From the NCBI GenBank assembly GCA_028278325.1, contig JANQEO010000288.1:1-51890 (forward strand): 51,890 bases of DNA. The letters run 5' to 3'. The DNA comes from Candidatus Binatia bacterium. GTDB lineage: Bacteria > Desulfobacterota > Binatia > UBA1149 > JAJCZL01. Positions 27,590-36,614 of this stretch are shown here, piece after piece. The notes under the pieces are model-generated. The model searched no databases and had not been told where the DNA came from. It worked only from the letters and a program-made list of their open reading frames with translations. How positions within the stretch are numbered: position 1 is the stretch's first letter; the number at the start of each line of letters is the position of its first letter. The translations under genes were made by a program, and so were the position numbers.

Positions 27590-28357
27590 TCAGTCTCGCG
27601 ACGATCCCTGCAACAACGCCGAGGCCGAGGACTTTGCTTCCGCTCCGATCCAGGAATCCAGCAAGGGGTCCTTGCCCGTGTCGACGATCTCGTTCAACGC
27701 GCTGATCGCGGTCGCTCGAAGTTGAGCCTTTACCCGCGCGTAGGTTGAGCGTCCCGCCGAAGCGAGGTCGGCCGCGAACTCGGAGGCTCGTTCGACAAGA
27801 GAGTCCGCAGGGCACAGCTCGTCGAGGATCCCATCGGCAACGGCCTCGCGCGGGCCGGAGTTGCGTGCAACGAGGGTGAGGCGCCGCGCCACCGCCGGTG
27901 TCAACTCGGCGTTCACAACCGTCATAGGACCGGCCGGGAAAGGAATGCCCGCCCGCGTCTCCGTAAGACCCAGGCTGAAGTCTTCCTCGGAGCCGATTCG
28001 ATAGTCACATGCGAGGGCGAGCACCAAGCCGCCGGCAATCGCGTGGCCGTTGACGGCCGCCACCACCGGCATCGACAAGGAGTAGAGCCTGGCGATGGAT
28101 CGGTTTATCGAGCCGATCATTCTCCTCTGTTGCTCACTGTCGTAGGTCGGCACCACCTTGAGGTCCAAGCCGGCGGAGAACGAGTTACCACTCCCGGTCA
28201 GAACCAAAGCTTCGGCCTTCGGTGAGCCTTCGACCTCGGCCAGGGCATCACCCAAAACCTCGATGAGTTCGATGTCGATGGCGTTTACCGGCGGTTTCGT
28301 CATCGCCAACACGGCGACCGGCGGCTCCAGTTTCAGTTCTACGAGCTGACTTCCCAT
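27590..28357 (-). CDS. Enoyl-CoA hydratase/isomerase family protein
   Basis: A 255-residue crotonase-fold protein. The two oxyanion-hole segments are visible: ALVLTGSGNSFSAGLDL (near residues 45-61) and NGHAIAGGLVLALACDYRIG (near 103-122), then SLGLTETRAGIPFP. Only one of the two usual catalytic acids is apparent, so hydratase, isomerase or another crotonase activity are all possible. It lies nine bases downstream of the MscS gene, so the two are probably cotranscribed. Confidence 0.87.
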   Translation of the reverse strand: MGSQLVELKLEPPVAVLAMTKPPVNAIDIELIEVLGDALAEVEGSPKAEALVLTGSGNSFSAGLDLKVVPTYDSEQQRRMIGSINRSIARLYSLSMPVVAAVNGHAIAGGLVLALACDYRIGSEEDFSLGLTETRAGIPFPAGPMTVVNAELTPAVARRLTLVARNSGPREAVADGILDELCPADSLVERASEFAADLASAGRSTYARVKAQLRATAISALNEIVDTGKDPLLDSWIGAEAKSSASALLQGSSRD

Positions 28358-28366
28358 CGGTGCGGT

Positions 28367-29212
28367 TCAAGCTGCGGGCTGGCTTCCCGGGAGCATGGTT
28401 ACGTCACGCCTCGGGAAGGGCACGCTGATGCCGGCGTCCTTGAGCGACTGAAAGACCGCTAGGTTGGCGCTATAGCGCGACTGGTAATAACTCTTCATCG
28501 GCACCCAGTAGCGGAAACCTATGTCGATGGAAGACTCACCGAAAGTGTCGACTCCGACCTGAGGCTTGGGATCCGTAGCGACGTCTTGACGGCCAGTCAG
28601 AACGCCTTCGATCACCGACTTGGCCAAAGCCGGATCGTCTGCATAGTCGATGCCGATGACCATCTCGACCACCTTGAACTCGAAGGAGTTCTGTAGGATC
28701 TCCCCGACGATCAGCTTGTTCGGAATGGTGATCACCTCACCGTCCTCGGTAGAGAGGAAGGTCATGGCAAGCTTTATCTCTTCTACCACTCCTGACACGC
28801 CTTGAACCGTGATCGTGTCGCCGACCTTGAAATACCGCGCCAGGATAAGCGTCAGACCGGCCGCATAGTTGGACAAGAGCCCCTGCACCGCAAGACTGGC
28901 GCCGAAAAACACGGCACCGATCGCCGCAATGAACGGCGCCAGGGTTATTCCGAACTTGCCCAGACTGATGATCACGAACAGCGCGAAGATCAGGATCCGA
29001 ACGACGCTTGAAAGGAATTTCGAGAGAGTGATGTCGACGTTGCGCTTCTCGCACATGTCGAGCAGCAGTCGCGCTGCGTAGCGAGACACGATCGCGCCCA
29101 CGGCCAGGATCAGCAAAGCGCCGATGACCTGGAAGCTGTAGTTCACCACGAAGTCGATCACGATCTCGTAGAATTTCGCCAGCGCCTGCAGTTCTTGTTG
29201 CACGTCTTCCAT
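28367..29212 (-). CDS. MscS-type small-conductance mechanosensitive channel
   Basis: A 281-residue protein with three N-terminal helices. The pore helix TM3 carries the glycine/alanine-rich pattern in IAAIGAVFFGASLAVQGLLSNYAAG (near 95-119 over two parts), then the beta domain with GDTITVQGVSGVVEEI and the IPNKLIVGEILQN loop. Length matches E. coli MscS (286). The frame extends upstream to 29266, but the ATG at 29212 has a GAGG ribosome site six bases away and gives the canonical length. The channel releases solutes on hypo-osmotic shock. Confidence 0.92.
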   Translation of the reverse strand: MEDVQQELQALAKFYEIVIDFVVNYSFQVIGALLILAVGAIVSRYAARLLLDMCEKRNVDITLSKFLSSVVRILIFALFVIISLGKFGITLAPFIAAIGAVFFGASLAVQGLLSNYAAGLTLILARYFKVGDTITVQGVSGVVEEIKLAMTFLSTEDGEVITIPNKLIVGEILQNSFEFKVVEMVIGIDYADDPALAKSVIEGVLTGRQDVATDPKPQVGVDTFGESSIDIGFRYWVPMKSYYQSRYSANLAVFQSLKDAGISVPFPRRDVTMLPGSQPAA

Positions 29213-29359
29213 GTGAAACCTCGGGGTCGGGTGGTAGCGGTTGAACAGCAGGTGATGCAACGGCAATGCGCGTAAGTCAAAGAAGGCGCACGCACGAGCC
29301 TCTTACTCGAGCACAGGGCCGAACATTGCGCCGGCTCTGCAGGACTATAGTATTCTCTC

Positions 29360-30544
29360 GTGGCCGGGCCGCTTTCAGGTTATCGAATCATCGACTGCAC
29401 GCAGATGATCTCGGGCCCGATGGCGACAATGATGCTCGCCGACCAAGGGGCCGAAGTCATCAAGGTCGAATCCCCCCGCGGCGGAGACCTGACGCGCGCG
29501 CTTGGCGGAGCGGCTCGCGGTTTGGCGCCGATCTTCGCGACTACCAACCGTAACAAGAAATCGGTCGCGGTGAACCTCAAAGATCCCCGCGGTGTCGAGT
29601 TGATAGGCCAGCTGGTAACCGGGGCGGATGTATTCGTACAGAATCTTCGACCCGGCAAAGCCGAGGACATGGGCCTCAGCGAACAACGGCTGCGCGCACT
29701 GAAGCCCGACTTGATCTACGTTTCGATCAACGGCTTCGGAGAAAGCGGACCCTATTCTCACAAGCGCGCCTACGACCCCGTCATCCAAGCCTTGTCGGGC
29801 CTGGCTTCCATACAAGCCGACGGCGAGACGGGCCGGCCGCGAATGTTCAGGCTTATAGTACCCGACAAGGTGACGGCGCTGACTGCAGCGCAAGCCATTA
29901 CCGCAGCCTTGCTCGAGCGAGAGCGGAGCCTCAAGGGCCAGCACGTAAGGCTCTCGATGCTCGACGCGGTGATCGCGTTCATGTGGCCCGAAGGTATGGC
30001 CCGCTACACTTTCATAGGCCCCGACATCAAAGCATCGAAGCCGCGCGACACGCGCGACCTGATCTTCGAGACTCGCGACGGCTTCATCACCGTAGGCGCA
30101 GTCTCGGACCGCGAATGGCAAGGACTCATCAGGGCCTTGAGCAAGCCGGAGTGGCTCGACGACGACCGCTTCAAATCTCCGGCCGGCCGCGTCAAGCACG
30201 CGGACGCCCGCCTGGAATTGACGGCTTCCGTGCTGGTCGGCAACACCTCGGACTACTGGATCCGCCGGCTGGAAGCCGAACAAGTACCCTGCGCTCCGAT
30301 TCTGTCCAGGGAAGAGATCATCGAGGACCCGCAGGTCGCCGCGAACGCGTTAATCGAGGAATCGGAGCACCCCAGCGCGGGACGTATGCGCCAGACGCGC
30401 CCCGCCGCACGGTTCGAACGAACACCCAGCACTAACCGCCTGCAGGCTCCGTTGCTCGGCGAGCACACCGACGAGGTTCTGTCCGGCCTCGGCATGACGC
30501 CCACCGACCTGACCAAGCTGCGTCAGGCCGGCGTCATTGGCTGA
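29360..30544 (+). CDS. CaiB/BaiF (class III) CoA transferase
   Basis: A 394-residue class III CoA transferase. It begins GYRIIDCTQMISGPMATMMLADQGAEVIKVE, the family's N-terminal Rossmann signature (first 20 residues are enough to see it), then FATTNRNKKSVAVNL, GADVFVQNLRPGKAEDMGL and SINGFGESGPY. The catalytic Asp is expected in YDPVIQALSG (near residue 138). It moves CoA between carboxylic acids; substrates unknown. The start is a GTG with a TATAGT hexamer ending 8 bases upstream and no ribosome site. Confidence 0.92.
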   Translation: MAGPLSGYRIIDCTQMISGPMATMMLADQGAEVIKVESPRGGDLTRALGGAARGLAPIFATTNRNKKSVAVNLKDPRGVELIGQLVTGADVFVQNLRPGKAEDMGLSEQRLRALKPDLIYVSINGFGESGPYSHKRAYDPVIQALSGLASIQADGETGRPRMFRLIVPDKVTALTAAQAITAALLERERSLKGQHVRLSMLDAVIAFMWPEGMARYTFIGPDIKASKPRDTRDLIFETRDGFITVGAVSDREWQGLIRALSKPEWLDDDRFKSPAGRVKHADARLELTASVLVGNTSDYWIRRLEAEQVPCAPILSREEIIEDPQVAANALIEESEHPSAGRMRQTRPAARFERTPSTNRLQAPLLGEHTDEVLSGLGMTPTDLTKLRQAGVIG

Positions 30545-30547
30545 AAC

Positions 30548-30937
30548 CTAGAACAGTTCGAGCAGAATCATTACGAGGCCGACCGCACTGGCCGCGAACG
30601 CAGCCGTTCTGACGTACGGGACACCGGCTATGTAGACGGCCGCATGGGCGACGCGCGCCCAAAAGAATATCGTTGCGCCTAACGCGGTCGTCGCGTTGGC
30701 CTTGCCGCTGACGTGGGCGACCAACACCAGTATCGCGAAGGGAGCGATATTCTCCACCAGGTTGGCGTGAGCCCTGGCTGCCCGGTTCGACCACTCGGGG
30801 GCATCAATGCCGGTCTCGCGGTTGCCGAACCCCCACGCGACCCCTCCCGGCGCACTCAGACGCGCACCGACGTACACGACTGGAATCAGCACACACATCA
30901 ACCCGGTCCAGACCAACATCCACAGATCAGTAGTCAT
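30548..30937 (-). CDS. MAPEG-family membrane protein
   Basis: A 129-residue four-helix protein of the MAPEG superfamily (membrane-associated eicosanoid/glutathione metabolism). The motif RAARAHANLVENIAPFAILV in the middle (near residues 52-71) with the following FFWARVAHAAVY is diagnostic. Bacterial members are mostly uncharacterised; some bind glutathione. It ends three bases from the stop of the convergent CoA transferase gene. A GAGGA ribosome site precedes the ATG. Confidence 0.88.
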   Translation of the reverse strand: MTTDLWMLVWTGLMCVLIPVVYVGARLSAPGGVAWGFGNRETGIDAPEWSNRAARAHANLVENIAPFAILVLVAHVSGKANATTALGATIFFWARVAHAAVYIAGVPYVRTAAFAASAVGLVMILLELF

Positions 30938-30984
30938 CGAGATTTCCTCCTCGGGAACGTTTCAAGAACAGCGAGTGTCCGTCC

Positions 30985-31878
30985 TCACACAGCACTGGGC
31001 AGCGCACTACCGTGGCCGTAGCCCGGAGTGCTCTCTCGCGCCAGGAGCCGCCGCAACGCCTCGAGCACCGCGTACGGCCTCTCCTCCATGACGAAGTGGT
31101 CGGCACCCACGATGCGCGTCAATTCGGCACCCGGAATGGTGGCCGCCAGTTCCTGGCCCGTGGAAAAAGGGCAATAAGGGTCCCGATCGCCCCAGATCAC
31201 CGCGGTAGGACATCTTATGTACGGCAGCCCGGCTGCAAGCAGAGTGCGTGGTTGAGTCTCATATCCGGCGTAGAAATGCGTGAGCCACCGTCTGCCTTCA
31301 ACCGTATCCATCCAGCCCACGTAGCGTTCCAGCAACTTCTCATCGAAGCAGCCCAGCGCGACGTACTTGGCTAACGCGCGCCGGTGCATCTTACCGGCCG
31401 GCAACCGCGCGAATGCGGCACGCAAGCCCGGCCAACGCGCCACGAAACAAGAAACGGCCGTCTGCCAATAAAAACCCGGGGTAAACGTCCGGTGCGCCCG
31501 TGAATTCAAGATCGCGAATCTTCTTACCGACTCCGGCCGCGACAAGACCCACCCCAACCCAATGTATCCTCCGTAGTCGTGGGCGAAGAGGTTGACGCCC
31601 GACAAGCCCAGCGCGTCGACGACACGATCGAGCCGGGCGACCTCGTCATCGTAGCGCGCGGAAATGGCGAGGCTTCTCTCGGAGTCTCCCCAGCCGAACC
31701 AATCCAACGCGACCACCCGATAGCTTTCCGCAAGCGGACCTATCTGATGACGCCAGCAGAGATGACTCTGCGGATAGCCGTGAAGGAGCAAGACGGGCTC
31801 GCCGCTGCCGGTGTCGAGGTATGAGAGTGCGACGCCGTCGAGCTCCAGCCGGCGCTGAGCCCAATCGGTTTGAGGCAC
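30985..31878 (-). CDS. Alpha/beta hydrolase with Asp nucleophile (epoxide hydrolase / dehalogenase type)
   Basis: A 297-residue alpha/beta hydrolase. HGYP (oxyanion, near residue 33) and the nucleophile elbow AHDYGG (D101) put it with epoxide hydrolases and haloalkane/haloacetate dehalogenases rather than Ser esterases. The catalytic acid region is IWGDRDPYCPF and the His lies in VGADHFVMEE. No second halide-binding Trp next to the nucleophile is evident, so epoxide hydrolase is slightly favoured. It follows the methyltransferase gene on the same strand after 27 bases. Confidence 0.87.
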   Translation of the reverse strand: MPQTDWAQRRLELDGVALSYLDTGSGEPVLLLHGYPQSHLCWRHQIGPLAESYRVVALDWFGWGDSERSLAISARYDDEVARLDRVVDALGLSGVNLFAHDYGGYIGLGWVLSRPESVRRFAILNSRAHRTFTPGFYWQTAVSCFVARWPGLRAAFARLPAGKMHRRALAKYVALGCFDEKLLERYVGWMDTVEGRRWLTHFYAGYETQPRTLLAAGLPYIRCPTAVIWGDRDPYCPFSTGQELAATIPGAELTRIVGADHFVMEERPYAVLEALRRLLARESTPGYGHGSALPSAV

Positions 31879-31905
31879 GAGATCAGCGTGCCCAACCCGC
31901 GGCGA

Positions 31906-32490
31906 TCACACAACAGGCTTTGTGCACGGTGGCCGGAAGGCTCTGAAGCGAAAAACGCCGCGGGCGCGGCTTACCGACACCTCGTCGAAGCCCACCCGCC
32001 TCAGTCGCCGTTCAAAAGTGCTCGGGTCGACCATTACTTTTGTGTCAAAGATGTGCGCCAGCGAAAACGCGAGACTGTCGGTGCTGTCGCATCCGGCCAA
32101 CACTCCGCCCGGCTCCAGCACACGATACGCCTCGCTCAACAGCCTGTCCTGCAAGGCAGCGCTGGGCACGTGATGAAGCATGGTCAGGCACACGGCGGAG
32201 GGGAACACCTGGTCATCGAAAGGCATGCGAGCGGCGTCGGCCTCGACCACGCGGACGCGCGTGTTCGCATAGCGCCGCGACAGGGAGGCGGCCAGCAACG
32301 GATCGATCTCCACCGCCGAGACCCGACCGGCCCGGCGCCTGAGCCATTCGGTGCAAAGGCCTGGGCCCGGCCCTATTTCGAGGACGTGATCGCCAAGATC
32401 CACCCCGGCCAGGGCCCAGGGCAACACCCGATCCTCGAGGGCCCGCGCCCAGCGGCGGCTCGAGCAATACCACCTATGAAAGCGGTTCAT
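31906..32490 (-). CDS. Class I SAM-dependent methyltransferase
   Basis: A 194-residue methyltransferase. SAM-binding motif I is VLEIGPGPG (near residues 36-44), the acidic residue follows in AVEID, and VEADAARMPFDD is motif II; LTMLHHV and YRVLEPGGVL are post-motif regions typical of ubiE-like enzymes. The substrate is unknown. It diverges from the AraC regulator gene with a 53-base gap, so the regulator may control this gene. Confidence 0.87.
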   Translation of the reverse strand: MNRFHRWYCSSRRWARALEDRVLPWALAGVDLGDHVLEIGPGPGLCTEWLRRRAGRVSAVEIDPLLAASLSRRYANTRVRVVEADAARMPFDDQVFPSAVCLTMLHHVPSAALQDRLLSEAYRVLEPGGVLAGCDSTDSLAFSLAHIFDTKVMVDPSTFERRLRRVGFDEVSVSRARGVFRFRAFRPPCTKPVV

Positions 32491-32508
32491 GGGCGGATCA
32501 TAGACCGC

Positions 32509-32535
32509 TTGGTGATGTCTGTCTTGCGCTATAAA
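32509..32535 (+). promoter_or_regulatory. Candidate promoter of the AraC-type regulator gene
   Basis: TTGGTG (32509-32514) and TATAAA (32530-32535) with a short 15-base spacer precede the regulator. The -10 box ends 8 bases before the ATG, so the transcript would start at or next to the start codon (leaderless). Confidence 0.4.
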
Positions 32536-32543
32536 GTCACGTT

Positions 32544-33344
32544 ATGTCTGATTTCAGTCACCCCTTTGTACCCACCCCCGGTTCCGACAGGGGCCCGGTC
32601 GTGGGCGTCTCGGCCACCTTCGATCCCGGCTACGTCATCTCCGCCCACGTCCATGACAGAGCCCAACTGGTGTATGCGGCCAAGGGCGTGATGACTGTGA
32701 CCACTTCCCAGGGCACCTGGGTCGTGCCGCCTCAAAGAGCCGTGTGGGTGCCTGCGGGCATATCCCACTCCATCACGATGACAGGGCAGGTCGACATGCG
32801 AACCTGCTACATAGATCCCGGCCACCAGCCCGCCGGATTCGAGGGTTGCTGCGTAGTGAACGTCTCTCCGTTGCTCCGTGCCTTGATCCTGGCGACGGGC
32901 GACATCGACCGCCCTTACCCGGACGGAAGCCGTGAAGATCTGTTGACGCGTCTTCTCCTCGCCGAGACCAAGAGCGCACCCGTCCAGCCGATGCATCTTC
33001 CTCTGCCTCAGGACCCGAGGCTGGATGCTCTTTCGAAACACCTGCAAGCCGATCCGTCCGATTCCAGGTCGTTGCACGAATGGTCTCGGTCGTTGGGCGC
33101 GAGCGAGAGAACCCTCTCTCGGCTTTTTTTGAAGGAAACGGGGATGACCTTCGGCCACTGGCGCCAGCAGCTACGCTTGCTTCGAGCGTTGCAACTGCTC
33201 GCGACGGGAACGTCGGTCACTACGACAGCCCTGGAAGTCGGTTACGATAGCACCAGCGCTTTCGTCTCGATGTTCAGGACACAACTCGGCGACACTCCAG
33301 GCCGCTACTTCTCTGCGCGCCGACCATCCGGGCGGACGGCATGA
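32544..33344 (+). CDS. AraC-family transcriptional regulator with N-terminal cupin
   Basis: A 266-residue regulator. The N-terminal cupin (residues about 25-110) includes SAHVHDRAQLVYAAKG and VPPQRAVWVPAGISHS, as in NimR-like AraC proteins. The C-terminal two helix-turn-helix units follow: SLHEWSRSLGASERTLSRLF and TTALEVGYDSTSAFVSMFR, ending LGDTPGRYF. The effector is unknown. Divergent placement suggests control of the methyltransferase gene and the regulator itself. A -10-like box lies immediately upstream and there is no ribosome site. Confidence 0.92.
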   Translation: MSDFSHPFVPTPGSDRGPVVGVSATFDPGYVISAHVHDRAQLVYAAKGVMTVTTSQGTWVVPPQRAVWVPAGISHSITMTGQVDMRTCYIDPGHQPAGFEGCCVVNVSPLLRALILATGDIDRPYPDGSREDLLTRLLLAETKSAPVQPMHLPLPQDPRLDALSKHLQADPSDSRSLHEWSRSLGASERTLSRLFLKETGMTFGHWRQQLRLLRALQLLATGTSVTTTALEVGYDSTSAFVSMFRTQLGDTPGRYFSARRPSGRTA

Positions 33345-33350
33345 AGTGCC

Positions 33351-33842
33351 TCAGAAGCGAAAGCGCAGGCCCCCGCGCTTCTCGTGATACTTCTGGTGGT
33401 AGTCTTCGGCCGGATAGAACGGCCCCGCATCCACGATCTCGGTCACGATCGGCCGCGCGAACCGTCCCGAACCATCCTGGCTCTGCTTGGACGATTCCGC
33501 CGCAGCTCGTTGGGCATCGTCGTGGACGAAAATCGCGGAACGGTACTGTGATCCGACATCCGGCCCCTGCCTGTTGAGCGTGGTCGGATCATGGATACTC
33601 CAGAACAGCTCCAGGAGTTGCTCGTAGGTAACGCGTGAGGGATCGAACTTCAGCATCACCGCTTCAGCGTGGCCGGTACGGCCGCTGCAAACTTGGTCGT
33701 ACGAAGGGTCGGCAACGGATCCGCCCGTGTACCCGACCGTGGTCTCGACTACCCCTTCGACTTTCCCGAAAGCGCTTTCGATGCCCCAAAAGCAACCCGC
33801 GGCAAGAGTGGCTACCTCAGTTCGTCCCGCCATCCGATTCAC
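33351..33842 (-). CDS. msrA: Peptide methionine-S-sulfoxide reductase
   Basis: A 163-residue MsrA that reduces methionine-S-sulfoxide in proteins. The catalytic cysteine is in the GCFWG motif (C17). [41 protein letters not shown] and [11 protein letters not shown] are family hallmarks. Recycling by thioredoxin usually needs one or two C-terminal cysteines, but the tail ends GLRFRF with none. The start is a GTG directly after the HAD gene's stop; an ATG at 33833 is an alternative. Last gene of the 33351-37622 operon. Confidence 0.95.
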   Translation of the reverse strand: MNRMAGRTEVATLAAGCFWGIESAFGKVEGVVETTVGYTGGSVADPSYDQVCSGRTGHAEAVMLKFDPSRVTYEQLLELFWSIHDPTTLNRQGPDVGSQYRSAIFVHDDAQRAAAESSKQSQDGSGRFARPIVTEIVDAGPFYPAEDYHQKYHEKRGGLRFRF

Positions 33843-34463
33843 TCAATACTCATCGGATCGGGTAGACAGCGCAAGAAGGAGCTCGGCCAGATCGGAGAAC
33901 ACGGCATCGGCATAGGTAGCATGGTCATCCGTCGGCTCCCGCGCGATCAGAACCGTCGCGGCACCTGCTTCTCGCCCTGCGATCATGTCGAAGACGTAGT
34001 CGCCTACGACAACCGCCTCCTGCGGGTCGGTTCGCCAGGCGTGCAGCAGACGATTCACGCCTTCCGGGCTCGGCTTGGGAGTCGCGGCATCACGATCCAC
34101 GATGAAGTCGGGTTCGAAGAACTCCACCAATCCCGCCGCTGCGAGCGTCTCCATGACGTTGGGCATGCTGTTTCGGGTCAGGACACCGAGGCGCGAGCCT
34201 CTCGCCTTCAACTCCTGCAGCAGCTCGGGCGCTCCGGCCTGTGCTCGCGCACGCCGGGCGATTCCCAGTTCGATCTCGTCGAGCCTGGCCGTCAGCTCGC
34301 GAGCGCGCTCTGAAGGCATGGAAGCGAGGGTCTCCAGGATCGGCTCCCCGGCCGGCAGTCCCAGTTCGGCACGAATTGCATCGAAGTCGTGAGCGGCAAC
34401 CGTGAGGGTGCCATCCATGTCGAATATCCAGTTGCGGCGCGCGAGAGGGTCGAAGTCGGACAT
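33843..34463 (-). CDS. HAD-superfamily hydrolase (phosphoglycolate phosphatase-like)
   Basis: A 206-residue HAD hydrolase. Motif I is IFDMDGTL (near residues 13-20), motif II is VLTRNS, motif III is the K in TPKPSPEG, and motif IV is GDYVFDM. It has a small helical cap like phosphoglycolate or beta-phosphoglucomutase-type enzymes. The frame runs far upstream inside the carboxyltransferase gene, but the ATG at 34463, 16 bases after that gene's stop, gives the correct N-terminus. Substrate unknown. Confidence 0.88.
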   Translation of the reverse strand: MSDFDPLARRNWIFDMDGTLTVAAHDFDAIRAELGLPAGEPILETLASMPSERARELTARLDEIELGIARRARAQAGAPELLQELKARGSRLGVLTRNSMPNVMETLAAAGLVEFFEPDFIVDRDAATPKPSPEGVNRLLHAWRTDPQEAVVVGDYVFDMIAGREAGAATVLIAREPTDDHATYADAVFSDLAELLLALSTRSDEY

Positions 34464-34479
34464 GGGTGAATCGGTATGG

Positions 34480-36036
34480 TCAGGGCCGGATCGCGTATGT
34501 CTTCGGCCCGAGATGAGCATGGAGCAGCGGCTCGACACAATCGAGCCAGTCGCACAACACCGGCCTCGTCCGCCGCGGCTCGATGAGGTCGTGGACACCG
34601 AAGGCCTCCGCCCGCGGAAACGGGGAGCGGCCCGCGGCGAAGCGTTCCTCCAAAGAACGGCGATGCGCATCGGGGTCGGACGCTTCGGCAATCTCGCGGC
34701 GGAAGGCCACGGCCACGCCTCCTTCAATGGGCAATGCCCCCGTCTCGGCGGAGGGCCAGGCCAACACCAAACCCTCGGGGCCGAAGTGGGCGGCGGCGGC
34801 CACCCCGTAGGCTTTACGGATGATGACGGTGGCCCAGGGAACCGTAGATTGGACGACGGCAAACAGAGCCGCAGCCCCGTGACGAATGGTGCCGGCGCTT
34901 TCGGCGTCTGCGCCGATCATGAACCCCGGTTCATCGACGAAACTGACTATTGGCAAATGGAAAGTGTCACAAAGATCGACGAAGCGGCGAACCTTGCGGG
35001 CACCGTCGGCTGTCATCGCGCCCGCATAGTGACAGGTGTCGTTGGCAAGAACGCCCACCGGCCGGCCATCGAGGGATGCCAACGCGGTGATCTGTGACGG
35101 GCCGAACTCGGGGGTCAGCTCGAACAGCGAATCCCTGTCGACGACCAGTGAGACCAACCGGCGGATGTCGTAAGTTCGCCGACGGTCCCGTGGGATGACC
35201 GCCTGAAGCTCATCCTCGCAACGCTGCCTGTCATCGGCGGACTGGCGACGCGGCGGCAGCTCCCAGACGTTGGTAGGCAGATAGCTCAAGAAACAACGTA
35301 TGAGATCGACGACGGCGTCCTCATCCTCGCCGACACGATCGACCACGCCGCTACGCATATGGACATGGGGACCGCCGAGTTCTTCCTTGGTCGTGTTTTC
35401 GCCCAACGCCCGCTCCACCACCGATGGCCCCGCCACCATCACCTGGGAAGTGTGCATCGTCATGACGGAGAAATGGGAGGCCACGAGGCGGGCGGCCGGG
35501 AAGCCGGCCACGGGACCTACGGCGGCCGACACCACGGGAGATGTCGACATCACTTTGGCGATCGAGGCGAAACGGTGTGGCGCGTAGACGGGATCGGAAC
35601 CGAGAGTGGCTCCTTTTCCGCCCGTACCTGTCACGCTGCCGCCGCCTCCTTCCAGAAACCTGACCAGTGGCAGACGATAACGATAGGCGAGCTGCTCCGA
35701 GTAGACGCTCTTGCGCAGCCCCGCCGGAGTCGGCGAGCCTCCCCGTTGGGTGAAATCCTCCCCGCCTATCACACATCGGCGACCGTCTACCTCCGCGATC
35801 CCCAACACATAGTTGGACGGTGTAAAGGAAACCAAGCCGCCGTCGTCGTCCAGCTCCGGATGGCCGGCTATGGGCCCCTGCTCAAGAAAAGTACCGGAGT
35901 CCGCGAGCCTGTCGATGCGCTCGCGGATGGTGAACCGACCTTGTTCATGCTGCCTGGCAACCGCGTCGGAACCGCCATGCTCCTTCGCAAGCCGGCGCTG
36001 CTGTTCGAGCCGAGCGAGCTCCTCGTCCCAGCTCAT
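34480..36036 (-). CDS. Acyl-CoA carboxylase carboxyltransferase (beta) subunit
   Basis: A 518-residue carboxyltransferase of the propionyl-/methylcrotonyl-CoA carboxylase beta type. It begins MSWDEELARLEQQR and has RQHEQGRFTIRERIDRL, the GGGGSVTGTGG glycine stretch (near residue 118) and GGPHVHMRSGVVD in the N-lobe. FVDEPGFMIG and MTADGARKVRRFVDLCD mark the C-lobe. No biotin carboxylase or biotin carrier subunit is in the window. The ATG overlaps the preceding stop (ATGA), so it is translationally coupled to the thioredoxin-like gene. Confidence 0.9.
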   Translation of the reverse strand: MSWDEELARLEQQRRLAKEHGGSDAVARQHEQGRFTIRERIDRLADSGTFLEQGPIAGHPELDDDGGLVSFTPSNYVLGIAEVDGRRCVIGGEDFTQRGGSPTPAGLRKSVYSEQLAYRYRLPLVRFLEGGGGSVTGTGGKGATLGSDPVYAPHRFASIAKVMSTSPVVSAAVGPVAGFPAARLVASHFSVMTMHTSQVMVAGPSVVERALGENTTKEELGGPHVHMRSGVVDRVGEDEDAVVDLIRCFLSYLPTNVWELPPRRQSADDRQRCEDELQAVIPRDRRRTYDIRRLVSLVVDRDSLFELTPEFGPSQITALASLDGRPVGVLANDTCHYAGAMTADGARKVRRFVDLCDTFHLPIVSFVDEPGFMIGADAESAGTIRHGAAALFAVVQSTVPWATVIIRKAYGVAAAAHFGPEGLVLAWPSAETGALPIEGGVAVAFRREIAEASDPDAHRRSLEERFAAGRSPFPRAEAFGVHDLIEPRRTRPVLCDWLDCVEPLLHAHLGPKTYAIRP

Positions 36037-36614
36037 CCGAAGTAGTCGGGCTCGTTGCCCGGCGCCCACTTGATGTTGCAGCCCAGGCTGGGTGCCTGGT
36101 CGGCGCTCACCGGGCGGCCTGCAAGAAGATCCTCCAGCGCCGCTCTGAGATCTTCTCCAGTTACCGGAACGTTGCTGGACGGCCGGCTGGAGTCGAGCTG
36201 CCCGCGGTAGGCCAAACGCATTTGGTCGTCGAAGACAAAGAAGTCGGGTGTGCACGCGGCCTTGTAACGCTTCGCCACTTCCTGGGTGGCATCGAAAAGG
36301 AAGGGGAACCTCCAACCTAGTTCTTCGGCAAGCGCACGCATGTGCTCGGGTCCGTCCTGGGGATGCGTTTTGATACTGTTGGAGTTTATCGCCACCACGC
36401 CGACACCACGCGCGGCATAATCCGACGCTATCTTCGTGAGCTCGTCGCGCACGTGGACGACGAAGGGACAATGGTTGCAGATGAACATCACCAACAAGGC
36501 CTTCGAGCCTTCGAAGTCGGACAGTGCAACCTCTTTTCCCGTGGTCGCGTCGACCAGGGAGAAGTCCGGAGCACGGGTGCCCAGCGGCAGCATGTTGGAC
36601 GCGGTCTCTACCAT
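36033..36614 (-). CDS. Thioredoxin-like / AhpC-TSA family protein with CNHC active site
   Basis: A 193-residue cytoplasmic redoxin. It starts with LGTRAPDFSL, then LLVMFICNHCPFV with the redox pair C46/C49 in a CxxC arrangement, NSNSIKTHPQD, and AACTPDFFVFD (cis-Pro Thr-Pro). The end has a conserved SLGCNIKW segment with another Cys near residue 178. The family is common but uncharacterised; a thiol peroxidase or disulfide reductase activity is likely. Its ATG directly follows the stop of the DsbA-like gene and its stop overlaps the carboxyltransferase start. Confidence 0.88.
   Translation of the reverse strand: MVETASNMLPLGTRAPDFSLVDATTGKEVALSDFEGSKALLVMFICNHCPFVVHVRDELTKIASDYAARGVGVVAINSNSIKTHPQDGPEHMRALAEELGWRFPFLFDATQEVAKRYKAACTPDFFVFDDQMRLAYRGQLDSSRPSSNVPVTGEDLRAALEDLLAGRPVSADQAPSLGCNIKWAPGNEPDYFG

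Noticed and set aside
30985..31878. Haloalkane dehalogenase
   Set aside because: The Asp nucleophile fits, but the Trp normally beside it is Tyr here (HDYGG), so only the broader hydrolase class is called.
34464..34862. Upstream extension of the HAD hydrolase frame
   Set aside because: Its first 133 codons lie inside the carboxyltransferase gene and are Pro/Arg-rich; homology begins at the ATG at 34463.
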